A DNA stretch of 64,000 bases from Anaerolineales bacterium (GCA_026928255.1 JAIXKJ010000003.1:707833-771832); one strand, 5' to 3'. Positions 8,125 to 16,173 are shown, numbered from the stretch's first letter. Numbers and translations are program-made. Notes: generated by a model not told the origin, from the letters alone.

Positions 8125-9212
8125 TGCTTCGCCTCCGCGCCGTTCAAGCGGACGAGATGAAGCGCTTCGCCGCGATGCGTGTTCAGCGCCGCTTCAATCG
8201 AAGCGTTATTTTTCATCGCCGCCTCGACGCCGTTGTCGGCAATTTCGACAATGTAGGGAATCGCCGAATTGAGGAAAACGCGACTCGCCGTCCGCGCCAC
8301 AACGCTGGTGATGTTCGGCACGCAATAATGGACGATGTTCTCTTCGATGAAAGTCGGCGCGTCGTGCATGGTCGGGCGCGAGGTTTCGACGCAGCCGCCT
8401 TGATCAATGCTGACGTCAATAATCACCGAGCGCGGTTTCATGCCGCGCACCATCTCTCGCGTAACCACAATCGGCGCGCGCTGCCCGCTGACGAGCGCCG
8501 CGCCGACGACCACGTCCGCGTACGCCGTTGCGCGTTGAATGTTGCGCTGCGTCGCCATCATGGTCGTTACGCCGGGCAGTTCTTTGTGGATGCGTTCCAG
8601 CGCCGCCATGCTCTTGTCCAACACGGTAACGTGCGCGCCCGCATTTTGCATCGCCCGCGCCGCCGACGTCCCCACTGTGCCGCCGCCGACGATGACCGCT
8701 TCCGCAGGCGGAACGCCCGGCGCGCCGCTGAGCAAAATCCCCTTGCCGCCGCGATTCGTTTGCAGCCAACGCGCCGCAATTTGCGCCACCATCGAACCGC
8801 AGATTAAACTAAACGGGCGCAACACCGTCCGCCCGCCTTGCGCGTCGGCAATCTGTTCGTAAGCAAAAGCGGAAATTTTCTTTTGCAAAAGCAAGTCAAT
8901 TTGATCTTGCGAAGCGGACGCCAAATGGAGAAATCCCGCCAGAATTGCGCCGTCGTTGATCCATTCCAATTCTTCTTTCAACGGGCGCGCAATCTTCAAC
9001 ACGAAGTCCGCTCGCCCGAAAGCCTCTTGCGGCGAAAAGACGATTCTCGCGCCGACCTTCTCATACTCGCGGTCGGCGAATCCCGCGCCCATTCCCGCGT
9101 CATGCTCGACGACGACCTGATGCCCCAAGCGAGTCAAAATCTCCACGCCTGCGGGCGAAAGCCCGACGCGATATTCAAACGGACGGCTTTCCTTTGGAAT
9201 TCCAATATTCAT
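8121..9212 (-). CDS. ald: alanine dehydrogenase / NAD(P) transhydrogenase-alpha family oxidoreductase
   Basis: This is an NAD-dependent enzyme interconverting alanine with pyruvate and ammonia, if the family call holds. It starts MNIGIPKESR, typical of the family. Lys73 and His96 (GFLHLAS) align with the substrate-binding Lys75 and His96 of alanine dehydrogenases, and a Rossmann glycine motif is seen (VIVGGGTVGTSAA). The segment after Lys73 is IARP rather than the usual VKEP, and the sequence is somewhat divergent, so a different 2-amino acid is possible. The ribosome site is GGAG, five bases before ATG. It is the middle gene of a three-gene operon and overlaps the CoA-transferase by 4 bases. 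Confidence 0.82.
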   Translation of the reverse strand: MNIGIPKESRPFEYRVGLSPAGVEILTRLGHQVVVEHDAGMGAGFADREYEKVGARIVFSPQEAFGRADFVLKIARPLKEELEWINDGAILAGFLHLASASQDQIDLLLQKKISAFAYEQIADAQGGRTVLRPFSLICGSMVAQIAARWLQTNRGGKGILLSGAPGVPPAEAVIVGGGTVGTSAARAMQNAGAHVTVLDKSMAALERIHKELPGVTTMMATQRNIQRATAYADVVVGAALVSGQRAPIVVTREMVRGMKPRSVIIDVSIDQGGCVETSRPTMHDAPTFIEENIVHYCVPNITSVVARTASRVFLNSAIPYIVEIADNGVEAAMKNNASIEAALNTHRGEALHLVRLNGAEAKQ

Positions 9213-9235
9213 AGCGTCTCCAAAATCTTGCTGGC

Positions 9236-10438
9236 TTATTTCATGTTGAGCGTCTCTCGAATCGCGGGAAGCGCCCAGTCAATCGTTTCTTTGTCAATAA
9301 TCAGCGGCGGCGCAAAGCGGATGACGTTATCGTGCGTTTCTTTGGCGAGGATGCCTTTGTCTTTCAACGCCTCGCAGAAGCGCCGCGCCCCGCCCGCTTC
9401 GGGCTTCAACTCGATGCCGATTAACATGCCTTTGCCTCGCACCTCTTTAACGTGCGGACTCGGAATCTCGCTCAACTGCTCGATGAAGTACGCGCCCAAT
9501 TCGGCGGCGCGTTCGGATAATTTCTCTTCGCGCAAAACTTTCAACGCCGCCCGCGCCACCGCCGCCGCCAGCGGATTTCCGCCGAAGGTCGAGCCGTGTT
9601 CGCCCGGCTGAAACAAGCCCAAAATCGGCGCATCCGCCAACACCGCCGAGACGGGATAAAACCCGCCCGAAAGCGCCTTGCCGACGATGACCACATCCGG
9701 GCGGACGTCCTCATGTTGCGCGGCAAAAAGTTTGCCCGTGCGCCCCAACCCCGTTTGAATTTCGTCGGCGATCAAAAGGATGTTATTTTGCTTGCACAGT
9801 TCGGCGACGCGTTTCAAATATCCGTCGGGCGGAATGATCACGCCCGCCTCGCCTTGAATCGGCTCTAACATAATCGCCGCCGTGTTGGGCGTAATCGCTT
9901 TTTCAATCGCGCCCGCGCTGCCGTATTCCGCGAGGACAAAGCCCGGCGTAAACGGTCCGAAGTCGTCGCGGTACAACGGCTCGGACGAAAACGAAATCAC
10001 CGTTACCGTGCGCCCGTGAAAGTTATTGCCCGCGACGATAATTTCCGCTTGATGACGCGGGACATTCTTAACGCGGTACGCCCACTTTCGCGCAATCTTA
10101 ATCGCCGTCTCCACCGCCTCCGCGCCGCTGTTCATCGGCAGCGACATCTCATAGCCGCTCATTTCCGAAAGTTCTCGATACAACAGCGGCAGTTGATCGT
10201 TGCGAAAGGCGCGGGAAGTCAGCGTTACTTTTTTCGCCTGCTCAATTAACGCTTCCAAAATTTGCGGATGAACATGCCCTTGGTTAACGGCGGAATACGC
10301 GGACAGACAATCCAAATATTTTTTGCCGTCCACGTCATACACCCAAACGCCTTCCGCTTTTTCAATTACCACATCCAGCGGATGATAATTATGCGCTCCG
10401 TATTGTTCTTCAATCTTAACAAAATCTTGAGTGTTCAT
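9236..10438 (-). CDS. rocD: ornithine--oxo-acid aminotransferase
   Basis: This is a class III PLP aminotransferase converting ornithine and a 2-oxoacid to glutamate semialdehyde and an amino acid. The PLP lysine is in [26 protein letters not shown] and [15 protein letters not shown] are characteristic of ornithine aminotransferases. The length of 400 residues is usual for RocD. It is first in the operon with ald and the CoA-transferase (24-bp gap). This links ornithine, and hence arginine and polyamine nitrogen, to alanine and acyl-CoA metabolism. AAAGGA precedes the ATG, and a TATACT -10-like hexamer lies upstream without a clear -35. Confidence 0.92.
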   Translation of the reverse strand: MNTQDFVKIEEQYGAHNYHPLDVVIEKAEGVWVYDVDGKKYLDCLSAYSAVNQGHVHPQILEALIEQAKKVTLTSRAFRNDQLPLLYRELSEMSGYEMSLPMNSGAEAVETAIKIARKWAYRVKNVPRHQAEIIVAGNNFHGRTVTVISFSSEPLYRDDFGPFTPGFVLAEYGSAGAIEKAITPNTAAIMLEPIQGEAGVIIPPDGYLKRVAELCKQNNILLIADEIQTGLGRTGKLFAAQHEDVRPDVVIVGKALSGGFYPVSAVLADAPILGLFQPGEHGSTFGGNPLAAAVARAALKVLREEKLSERAAELGAYFIEQLSEIPSPHVKEVRGKGMLIGIELKPEAGGARRFCEALKDKGILAKETHDNVIRFAPPLIIDKETIDWALPAIRETLNMK

Positions 10439-10514
10439 TTTTATTCCTTTTACGAAGTATATGAGATTTCGCCAATTAAACCAGTTTCAAGCGTCACGCA
10501 AGGCGCATGACAAA

Positions 10515-11411
10515 TTACGCCATGCGGACTTTCTTCCAATAACGCATCAAGCCGTCGGCGCTCATGCCCACAGGGTTGGAAAGCGCATAAGCGCGAACGG
10601 TATCGGCGCTCAAATGTTTCTCTTGCGCTTCGTTGTCCATCCACAGCGTAAACTCTTCGCGCAGGCGTTCGATGGTCGGCGCTTGCGCCATCACCGTTTC
10701 AAGCCAGCGCTCCATCGCCGTCAGCGTTTCGTCGAGCGTTTGCAATTGCCATTGCGCGTCGTCGAAGATTCCAAAATGCGTCGGCGCAATGCGCGAAAAA
10801 CCCGCCGAACGCAAGCGCTTCAAACTTTCGTGCCAACGCTCAAAGTTCAACTCTGGCGGCGGCATTGGCGCGCGCAAATATTGATAGCCGGGAATCCGCA
10901 CGCCGCCCACGTCGCCGCTAAAACAAAGGTCTTCAAAAACGTACGAATAATGATGTTCCGCATGGCCGGGCGTGTGCAGCGGAAGGAACTTCAACGAGCC
11001 GATGGAAAACTCTTCGCCGTCTTTCGGCGTTTTAAGTTTTTCCTGCGCTACGGGCAAAAACTCCCCCCAAAGTTGATTCATCTTATCTCCGTAAATGCGC
11101 GTCGCGCTGGCGATTAATTTTTCAGGGTTCAATAAATGCGGCGCGCCAATCGGATGAACGTAAATTTCCGCGCCTTGTTGCGAAAGCCACCCCGCCGCCC
11201 CCGCGTGATCCAAATGGATGTGCGTCAGCAAAACGTGAGTTAAATCTCGAAACGACAAGCCTTCTTTCGCCAGCCCCGCTTCCAGCGCGGGAAGCGTCGT
11301 GCCTGGCCCGCTTTCAACCAAGACCGCCGCATCCCCTGCGCGGATTAAATAGGAAGCAATCGCTTGAGTTTTGCCTTGAAAATTTAAGTCAATCGTAACG
11401 ATATTCGTCAT
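10515..11411 (-). CDS. MBL-fold metallo-hydrolase
   Basis: This is a zinc-type metallo-beta-lactamase-fold hydrolase. The signature HIHLDH is at 64-69, with the later metal ligand in LHTPGHAEHHYSY. The 298 residues comprise the MBL domain followed by a helical C-terminal segment. The substrate is unknown; glyoxalase-II-like or thioesterase roles are typical of this group. It lies 76 bp upstream of rocD on the same strand and may belong to the same transcript. The ribosome site AAGGAGAGAAGCG precedes the start codon. Confidence 0.87.
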   Translation of the reverse strand: MTNIVTIDLNFQGKTQAIASYLIRAGDAAVLVESGPGTTLPALEAGLAKEGLSFRDLTHVLLTHIHLDHAGAAGWLSQQGAEIYVHPIGAPHLLNPEKLIASATRIYGDKMNQLWGEFLPVAQEKLKTPKDGEEFSIGSLKFLPLHTPGHAEHHYSYVFEDLCFSGDVGGVRIPGYQYLRAPMPPPELNFERWHESLKRLRSAGFSRIAPTHFGIFDDAQWQLQTLDETLTAMERWLETVMAQAPTIERLREEFTLWMDNEAQEKHLSADTVRAYALSNPVGMSADGLMRYWKKVRMA

Positions 11412-11439
11412 CGCTTCTCTCCTTAAGTAAGATGACTCG

Positions 11440-11448
11440 ATTCTATCA
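11440..11448 (-). promoter_or_regulatory. extended -10 promoter candidate for the MBL hydrolase
   Basis: On the minus strand TGATAGAAT forms an extended -10 (TG, one base, TAGAAT) about 30 bp before the MBL start. There is no good -35 at the expected distance. Confidence 0.45.
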
Positions 11449-11463
11449 CGCGCCTTTTCATAT

Positions 11464-11495
11464 AAAAAAATCCCGCTTTTATCGGCGGGATTTTT
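11464..11495. terminator. bidirectional terminator downstream of hppA
   Basis: Stem AAAAATCCCGC / GCGGGATTTTT with an 8-base loop has A-runs on one side and T-runs on the other. On the minus strand it sits 5 bases after the hppA stop with a 7-U tail. Confidence 0.88.
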
Positions 11496-11500
11496 GCTTG

Positions 11501-13942
11501 CTATTTTTTCTTCGTCGTTTTCTTTTCAGAACTCGCGGGCTTCTTCGTCGCCGCAGGCTTCACAGCCGAAACATGCGTCGAGTTGACGACGGGCGCCGCC
11601 GAAGCGACCGCCCCGCCCATGTTCGGCGTAGGCGCTTTCGAGCGCATAACCGCCCAAATCAGCACGCCGATTAATACCGCGCCAACTACGCCGCTCGTCC
11701 ACGTTAAACCGCCGGACTGCACGACAATCGGGGCGATGATGACCGCCACGAGGTTAACGACTTTAATCATCGGGTTGAGCGCCGGTCCCGCCGTATCTTT
11801 GAACGGGTCGCCGACGGTGTCGCCGACCACGCCCGCTTTGTGGCGTTCGGAGCCTTTGCCGAGATTATTCGCGGGGTCTTTCGGTTCGTCTTCAATTAAT
11901 TTTTTCGCGTTGTCCCATGCGCCGCCAGAGTTGTTGAGGAAAACCGCCAGCAATTGACCAGAGACGATGATGCCCGCCAAAAAGCCGCCGAGCGCGTTGA
12001 CGCCCAACAGCACGCCGACGACAATCGGCGTAACGATGCCGAGCAGCGCGAGCGAAATTAACTCTTTTTGCGCGGCGGTGGTGGAGATGTCAACAGCCTG
12101 CGCGTAATCGGGGGCGACCTTTCCTTCCAGCACGCCCAGTTTGAATTGGCGGCGAACTTCAAGCACGATCAAGGAAGCGGCGCGAGCCACCGCTTGAATC
12201 GCAAAGGAAGAGAACAGCCAGGGCAACGCGCCGCCGAGCAACATGCCGACGAACACTTGCGGGTCGTCCACGCGGATGCCGACGGATTGAATTTGCTCCG
12301 CCAGCGAAACGCCTACGCCTGATTGCGCGCGCGAAACGTCCACGAGGAAAGAGCCGAAGAGAGAAACCGCCGCAATCACCGCAGAACCGATGGCGACGCC
12401 TTTGGTAATGGCTTTGGTGGTGTTGCCCACCGCGTCCAAGTCCGCCATGATTTGCTGCGCTTTTTGCGTTTCTTTATCGGTTTTTCCCGACCAAGACATC
12501 TCGCCGATGCCGTTGGCGTTATCCGCAATCGGTCCAAAGGAGTCCATCGCCACGTTGTTGCCGGTCAGCGTCAACATGCCAATGCCTGTCATCGCCACGC
12601 CGTAGAGGATGAAAGTCGCGCGTTCGGCGGCGGTGGTGTTCGGGATCGTGCCGAAGATAAAGATAGACGCGACAATCGTCAACGCAATGATGACGACCGA
12701 CCAAACCGACGATTCAAAGCCGACGGAAATTCCGTTGAGGATTAAGGTTGCGGGTCCGGTGTCTGCCGCTTTTTTGATGTCGTTGACCGGCGAAGCGTGA
12801 GTCCCGGTGAAGTATTCTGTTAAGCGGTCAATCAAAATCGCCAGCAAAACGCCCACGCCGACGGCTGTCGGCATACGCCACCAACCGCCGTAGTTGACCA
12901 TCGTATCTTTCATATAAAAGAAGCCGGCGGCAAAGAACAACACGGTGGAAATAATCGCCGAGGTGAGGAAGCCGCTGAAGATGGCTTTCATCGCGTCGTC
13001 GCTCTTGCCGGTTTCTCCGCCGCGCACATAGTAAGTGCCGATGATCGAAGAAAGCACGCCGACGCCGCGCACGATGAGCGGGAAGATAATCCATTCGAGG
13101 CGTCCCGTCGCGTGCCATAACGCCAAGCCGAGAATTAAGCCGGAGACGATGGTTACTTCGTAGGATTCAAAGATGTCCGCCGCCATGCCCGCGCAGTCGC
13201 CGACGTTGTCGCCGACGAGGTCTGCGACGACCGCCGGGTTGCGCGGATCGTCTTCGGGGATGCCCGCTTCAACTTTGCCGACCAAGTCCGCGCCCACGTC
13301 TGCGGCTTTCGTGAAGATGCCGCCGCCGACGCGCATGAAGAGCGCCAGCAGCGTGCCGCCGAAGCCGAAGCCGAGCAAAGCGTCTGGCGCGGCAATGCCG
13401 AGAATGATGAAGATGACCGTGCCGCCGAGCAGACCGAGTCCGTCGGTCAACATGCCGGTAATCGTCCCAGCGCGGTAGCCGATGCGAAGCGCGTCGCCAA
13501 AGGATTTTCTCGAAGCGGACGCAACGCGCACGTTGCCTTCCACCGCCATCCTCATGCCGATTTGCCCGACCATCAACGAGAAGCCTGCGCCCATCACAAA
13601 GGCGACGGCGCGGGCGATGCCGATGATCAATTTCACCTGGCTTTCCGCCATTCCGCTAAATCGCTCCAACGCTTCGGGCGAAGGCGGAACGACGTACACG
13701 GAAAGAAAAAGCGCCACCGTCAAAACGGCAATCAAAGGCAGAATAGATTTAAGTTGCTTCTGCAAGTAAGCGTTCGCGCCGTCTTTGATAGCGCCCCAAA
13801 CTTCTTGCATTTTTTCCGTTCCGCGATCCTCGCCGAGGATTTGAGAACGTAAAAAAATTGCGTATCCGAGACCGAGCCAAGCGACGGCAAAAACAGCCCA
13901 GACCGCAATCTGTTCAAAACTGGTCAAGCCCATTGAGAACAT
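11501..13942 (-). CDS. hppA: membrane-bound proton-pumping pyrophosphatase, K+-independent type
   Basis: This polytopic pump (about 16 helices) hydrolyses PPi to drive H+ export. The substrate loop is seen as DVGADLVGKVEAGIPEDDPR followed by DLVGDNVGDCAGMAAD; the C-terminal catalytic loops include GDTVGDPFKDTAGP. The motif GNTTKAITKG has Lys and Thr at the positions numbered 460 and 463 in Carboxydothermus, where K+-dependent enzymes have Ala and Gly, so it should not need K+. At 813 residues it is longer than most bacterial forms. The last about 20 residues are a Lys-rich tail (KPAATKKPASSEKKTTKKK) facing the end of the chain. It has its own promoter and terminator. Confidence 0.96.
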   Translation of the reverse strand: MFSMGLTSFEQIAVWAVFAVAWLGLGYAIFLRSQILGEDRGTEKMQEVWGAIKDGANAYLQKQLKSILPLIAVLTVALFLSVYVVPPSPEALERFSGMAESQVKLIIGIARAVAFVMGAGFSLMVGQIGMRMAVEGNVRVASASRKSFGDALRIGYRAGTITGMLTDGLGLLGGTVIFIILGIAAPDALLGFGFGGTLLALFMRVGGGIFTKAADVGADLVGKVEAGIPEDDPRNPAVVADLVGDNVGDCAGMAADIFESYEVTIVSGLILGLALWHATGRLEWIIFPLIVRGVGVLSSIIGTYYVRGGETGKSDDAMKAIFSGFLTSAIISTVLFFAAGFFYMKDTMVNYGGWWRMPTAVGVGVLLAILIDRLTEYFTGTHASPVNDIKKAADTGPATLILNGISVGFESSVWSVVIIALTIVASIFIFGTIPNTTAAERATFILYGVAMTGIGMLTLTGNNVAMDSFGPIADNANGIGEMSWSGKTDKETQKAQQIMADLDAVGNTTKAITKGVAIGSAVIAAVSLFGSFLVDVSRAQSGVGVSLAEQIQSVGIRVDDPQVFVGMLLGGALPWLFSSFAIQAVARAASLIVLEVRRQFKLGVLEGKVAPDYAQAVDISTTAAQKELISLALLGIVTPIVVGVLLGVNALGGFLAGIIVSGQLLAVFLNNSGGAWDNAKKLIEDEPKDPANNLGKGSERHKAGVVGDTVGDPFKDTAGPALNPMIKVVNLVAVIIAPIVVQSGGLTWTSGVVGAVLIGVLIWAVMRSKAPTPNMGGAVASAAPVVNSTHVSAVKPAATKKPASSEKKTTKKK

Positions 13943-14008
13943 GAAAAGGAATCTCCTCCAAATAGAATGAAAAAGAAAAGGTTCGCGCCTCTCCTTTTAA
14001 GCAGGGGG

Positions 14009-14037
14009 ATTTTACAGGCGCATAAGGTTTGTGTCAA
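14009..14037 (-). promoter_or_regulatory. sigma-70-type promoter of hppA
   Basis: On the minus strand TTGACA (14032-14037), a 17-bp spacer and TAAAAT (14009-14014) form a near-perfect promoter about 67 bp upstream of the hppA ATG. A GGAGGA ribosome site follows. Confidence 0.8.
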
Positions 14038-14049
14038 GAAAGCGGCGTT

Positions 14050-15279
14050 TTAGGACGCGCGTATTTTCCCGTCTTGATAGTCTTGAATTCCGTAAGGAAA
14101 CCCGTACTCCGCCATCTTTTCCATGAACGGAAGCGGGTCAAACGCTTCGGGTCCCAACACGCCGACTCCGCTCCAAACGCCGTGTTCGATTAAGTCCATG
14201 GCGATGACCGGCGTAAACGCCGTCTGCGCCACAACGGCTTGACAGCCCCAGGTCTTCATGCACTCTTCGTTATCCGCCACTTGATAAATGTAGACTTCTT
14301 TCGGCTTGCCGTCTTTCTTTCCTTTGACCCAAGTTCCCGCGCAGGTCTTTCCGCGCATTTGATCGCCCAGATGCGCGGGGTCGGGCAGACACGCCGCCAC
14401 GACGTCTCGCGGCGCGACCTTCGCCCCTTTGACGTTGATTTTCTCTTTATTGTCCAAGCCTAATTTATGCAGCGTTTTCAAAACGTCAATGAACTCGTCG
14501 CCTAAGCCGTATTTGAAGGTAACGCGCTTCGCCTTCACCCAGCGCGGAACAAGCAGCACTTCTTCATGCTCCACGTTGACAACTTCCACGTCGCCGATGC
14601 CTTCGGGAAATTCAAAAATCTCCGCTTCTGAAAACGACTCGGTCGTAAACCAACCTTTGCCTTCTTCATAAATCACCGGCGGATTCAAACATTCTTCAAT
14701 CGTCGTCCAAATGGAAAAACTCGGCGCAAAGAGATAACCGTCCACGACTAAATTTCCGCCGTCGCGCACGCCGATTTCGTCAATCTCGTCGAAGAGACGA
14801 TCCGCCGCGTAACGCGCAAACACGTCCGCCATGCCCGGCTCCACGCCAAAGCCGACCAACGCCAGCGAACCTTTCTTTTCCCAATCCGCCGCTTTGTCAA
14901 ATTGATAATCGCCCAACTTGACATGCGCCTTGTTAAACGGGTCTTCGGGATGCGGCTTAGAAAGCGTCATCGCCATGTCCATATATTTCGCGCCGACGTT
15001 ATACGCCGCGTCGAAGACGGCTTCGTTGAAAACGGGATCAACCGCGTTCATGATTAAATCTACTTGATGCTTTTTCGCCAACGCTTCGATGCTTTCTCGA
15101 TGGCTCGCGTCAAGCGCCTCGACGGGAAAACGCCTCGCGTCCCCTAACTTTTTTTGCACCTCTTCGGCGCGGCGGACGTTGTAATCCGCGAGAACCATCA
15201 GTTCCATCCACTTGCGCGATTTGGCGATCATCGCAATCGATTCGCCCACTCCGCCTACGCCGACCAGCAATACTTTCAT
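14050..15279 (-). CDS. saccharopine-dehydrogenase-family oxidoreductase (LYS9 / carboxynorspermidine-dehydrogenase-like)
   Basis: This is an NAD(P)-binding enzyme. The N-terminus is a Rossmann motif (LLVGVGGVGES) and the C-terminal half carries the family segment LPDPAHLGDQMRGKTCAGTW and PEAFDPLPFM. At 409 residues it fits both saccharopine dehydrogenases (lysine metabolism) and carboxy(nor)spermidine dehydrogenases (polyamine synthesis), which share this fold. By memory the C-terminal half resembles the latter, but I cannot score it. No lysine-2-oxoglutarate reductase or carboxyspermidine decarboxylase is in the window. It is near the polyamine locus, separated by a terminator. The ribosome site AAAGGAG is good. 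Confidence 0.8.
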   Translation of the reverse strand: MKVLLVGVGGVGESIAMIAKSRKWMELMVLADYNVRRAEEVQKKLGDARRFPVEALDASHRESIEALAKKHQVDLIMNAVDPVFNEAVFDAAYNVGAKYMDMAMTLSKPHPEDPFNKAHVKLGDYQFDKAADWEKKGSLALVGFGVEPGMADVFARYAADRLFDEIDEIGVRDGGNLVVDGYLFAPSFSIWTTIEECLNPPVIYEEGKGWFTTESFSEAEIFEFPEGIGDVEVVNVEHEEVLLVPRWVKAKRVTFKYGLGDEFIDVLKTLHKLGLDNKEKINVKGAKVAPRDVVAACLPDPAHLGDQMRGKTCAGTWVKGKKDGKPKEVYIYQVADNEECMKTWGCQAVVAQTAFTPVIAMDLIEHGVWSGVGVLGPEAFDPLPFMEKMAEYGFPYGIQDYQDGKIRAS

Positions 15280-15302
15280 CCGATTTCTCCTTTGTTGGGA
15301 TT

Positions 15303-15333
15303 AAAAAAATCCCGCCGCATTAACGCGGCGGGA
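15303..15333 (-). terminator. intrinsic terminator after the lrp1 / 40-residue ORF unit
   Basis: A 9-bp GC-rich stem (TCCCGCCGC / GCGGCGGGA, loop ATTAAC) is followed on the minus strand by seven U. It lies 10 bases after the stop of the small ORF, which supports that ORF being the end of a transcript. Confidence 0.9.
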
Positions 15334-15343
15334 CAGACTGAAA

Positions 15344-15466
15344 TTACCAATTGCGATTTAAGTCGCTGGTTTGATTTCCCGTAAAAACGGAAATCATCAA
15401 TGACGTCATGTAGAACTTCACAAGGGCGTCCCCCACAGTCTTTAACACGCGAGCTAGGGCTTTCAT
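15344..15466 (-). CDS. 40-residue peptide ORF of unknown function
   Basis: This ORF is too short for usual gene finders. It reads MKALARVLKTVGDALVKFYM for the first 20 residues, then a hydrophobic stretch (TSLMISVFTG) and a polar end (NQTSDLNRNW). A ribosome site AAAGG lies seven bases before the ATG, and an intrinsic terminator begins 10 bases after the stop, as expected of a real gene. The N-terminal half could form a basic amphipathic helix. It lies 91 bp downstream of lrp1 and is probably on its transcript, since no separate promoter is obvious. I do not recognise it. Confidence 0.45.
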   Translation of the reverse strand: MKALARVLKTVGDALVKFYMTSLMISVFTGNQTSDLNRNW

Positions 15467-15528
15467 TTTAGAACCTTTCAGTTGGCTCCGCACTCCGAAC
15501 TCATTTTCGGCGCGGACAAAATTTGGAA

Positions 15529-15548
15529 CGCTTCGATCTCTCGAAACG
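15529..15548. other. 8-bp hairpin with GAGA tetraloop between lrp1 and the small ORF
   Basis: On the minus strand CGTTTCGA-GAGA-TCGAAGCG forms a stable stem (one G-U pair) capped by a GNRA loop, 10 bases after the lrp1 stop. It has no U-run, so it is not a terminator; a processing or RNA-stability role for the lrp1 mRNA is possible. The rest of the 15467-15557 gap shows nothing else I recognise. Confidence 0.4.
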
Positions 15549-15557
15549 GATTTCCCG

Positions 15558-16025
15558 TTAGAAATAAATTTCTTTGACGATCTTCAAATAGATGAACGAT
15601 TCGGTTTCTAGCACGCCGTCCACTTTGGCGAGTTTGTCGGTCATAAAGCGAAACAAGTCTTCGTTATCTTCGCAGAAAACTTCGATCATCAAATCGTATC
15701 TTCCGCTGGTGGCGACGATGTACATCACTTCGTCAAATTTGGCGATTTTCTCGGCGACGCTCATCATCTTGCGTCCGTCGGTGCTGACGCCGATCATCGT
15801 CATCGTGCGCTTGCCCATCATCGGCGGGTTGGTTACAGCGACGACTTTCAAAAAGCCGAGTTCCACGAGGCGGTTGTAACGCTGACGAATCATGCCCGGC
15901 GAGACGTTCAATTGCTCGGCGAGTTGGGCGAACGCCGCCCGTCCGTCGGCGCGCAAGGCGTCTATGATATGGCGGTCAATTTTATCCAAACGATCGGGGC
16001 GTTTTGCGCCGATATTGCTTTCCAC
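15558..16025 (-). CDS. Lrp/AsnC-family transcriptional regulator (polyamine locus side 1)
   Basis: This is a DNA-binding regulator of amino-acid or amine metabolism. Residues about 12-60 form the AsnC helix-turn-helix (LDKIDRHIIDALRADGRAAF, then LNVSPGMIRQRYNRLVELGF); residues 65-150 are the RAM ligand and assembly domain (GRYDLMIEVFCED). The length of 155 is normal. The start is a GTG at 16025 that lies only six bases after the -10 box, so the mRNA is probably leaderless. Three phased repeats in and above its promoter suggest autoregulation. It directly follows the end of the polyamine transport genes. Confidence 0.9.
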   Translation of the reverse strand: MESNIGAKRPDRLDKIDRHIIDALRADGRAAFAQLAEQLNVSPGMIRQRYNRLVELGFLKVVAVTNPPMMGKRTMTMIGVSTDGRKMMSVAEKIAKFDEVMYIVATSGRYDLMIEVFCEDNEDLFRFMTDKLAKVDGVLETESFIYLKIVKEIYF

Positions 16026-16031
16026 GCCCTT

Positions 16032-16060
16032 ATTCTATAACGATTATTTATTTTTGTCAA
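16032..16060 (-). promoter_or_regulatory. sigma-70-type promoter of lrp1
   Basis: On the minus strand TTGACA (16055-16060), a 17-bp spacer and TAGAAT (16032-16037) form a near-consensus promoter. The -10 ends six bases before the GTG start of lrp1. Operator-like repeat 1 covers the spacer and part of the -10; repeat 2 begins five bases above the -35. Confidence 0.85.
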
Positions 16061-16113
16061 GAGTTTTATAACGATTATTTATAATACGGTCATTTTCTAT
16101 GACGATTTATTAT
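16035..16113. promoter_or_regulatory. three 17-bp operator-like repeats spaced exactly 31 bp
   Basis: The repeats are CTATAACGATTATTTAT (16035), TTATAACGATTATTTAT (16066) and CTATGACGATTTATTAT (16097). The first two differ at one base and the third at a few. Start-to-start distances are both 31 bp, close to three helical turns, so all lie on one DNA face. Each core is an imperfect palindrome, ATAA-CGA-TTAT, and AT-rich, as Lrp/AsnC sites are. They overlap and extend upstream of the lrp1 promoter, consistent with cooperative autorepression by wrapped Lrp oligomers. Binding itself is inferred. Confidence 0.7.
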
Positions 16114-16126
16114 TGGCATTTTTTCC

Positions 16127-16158
16127 AAAAAAAACGCCCCCGATTTTCGTCGGGGGCG
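16127..16158 (-). terminator. intrinsic terminator after potD1
   Basis: A 9-bp perfect stem (CGCCCCCGA / TCGGGGGCG, loop TTTTCG) is followed on the minus strand by eight U. It closes the polyamine transport transcript just before the lrp1 control region. Confidence 0.9.
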
Positions 16159-16173
16159 CGTCGTTTGCAAAGG

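Noticed and set aside
7411..8160. Long open frame (249 codons) on the plus strand opposite the CoA-transferase
   Set aside because: It is the antisense shadow of a well-supported gene; its composition is Arg/His-rich and no ribosome site or family motif is present.
15529..15548. Riboswitch before the saccharopine-dehydrogenase-like gene
   Set aside because: Only a single GNRA-capped hairpin is seen, upstream of the small ORF and a terminator; no known aptamer core is recognisable.
16035..16113. Three repeats as a tandem-repeat artefact
   Set aside because: The sequence between repeats is unrelated, only the 17-bp units match, and they align with a strong promoter.
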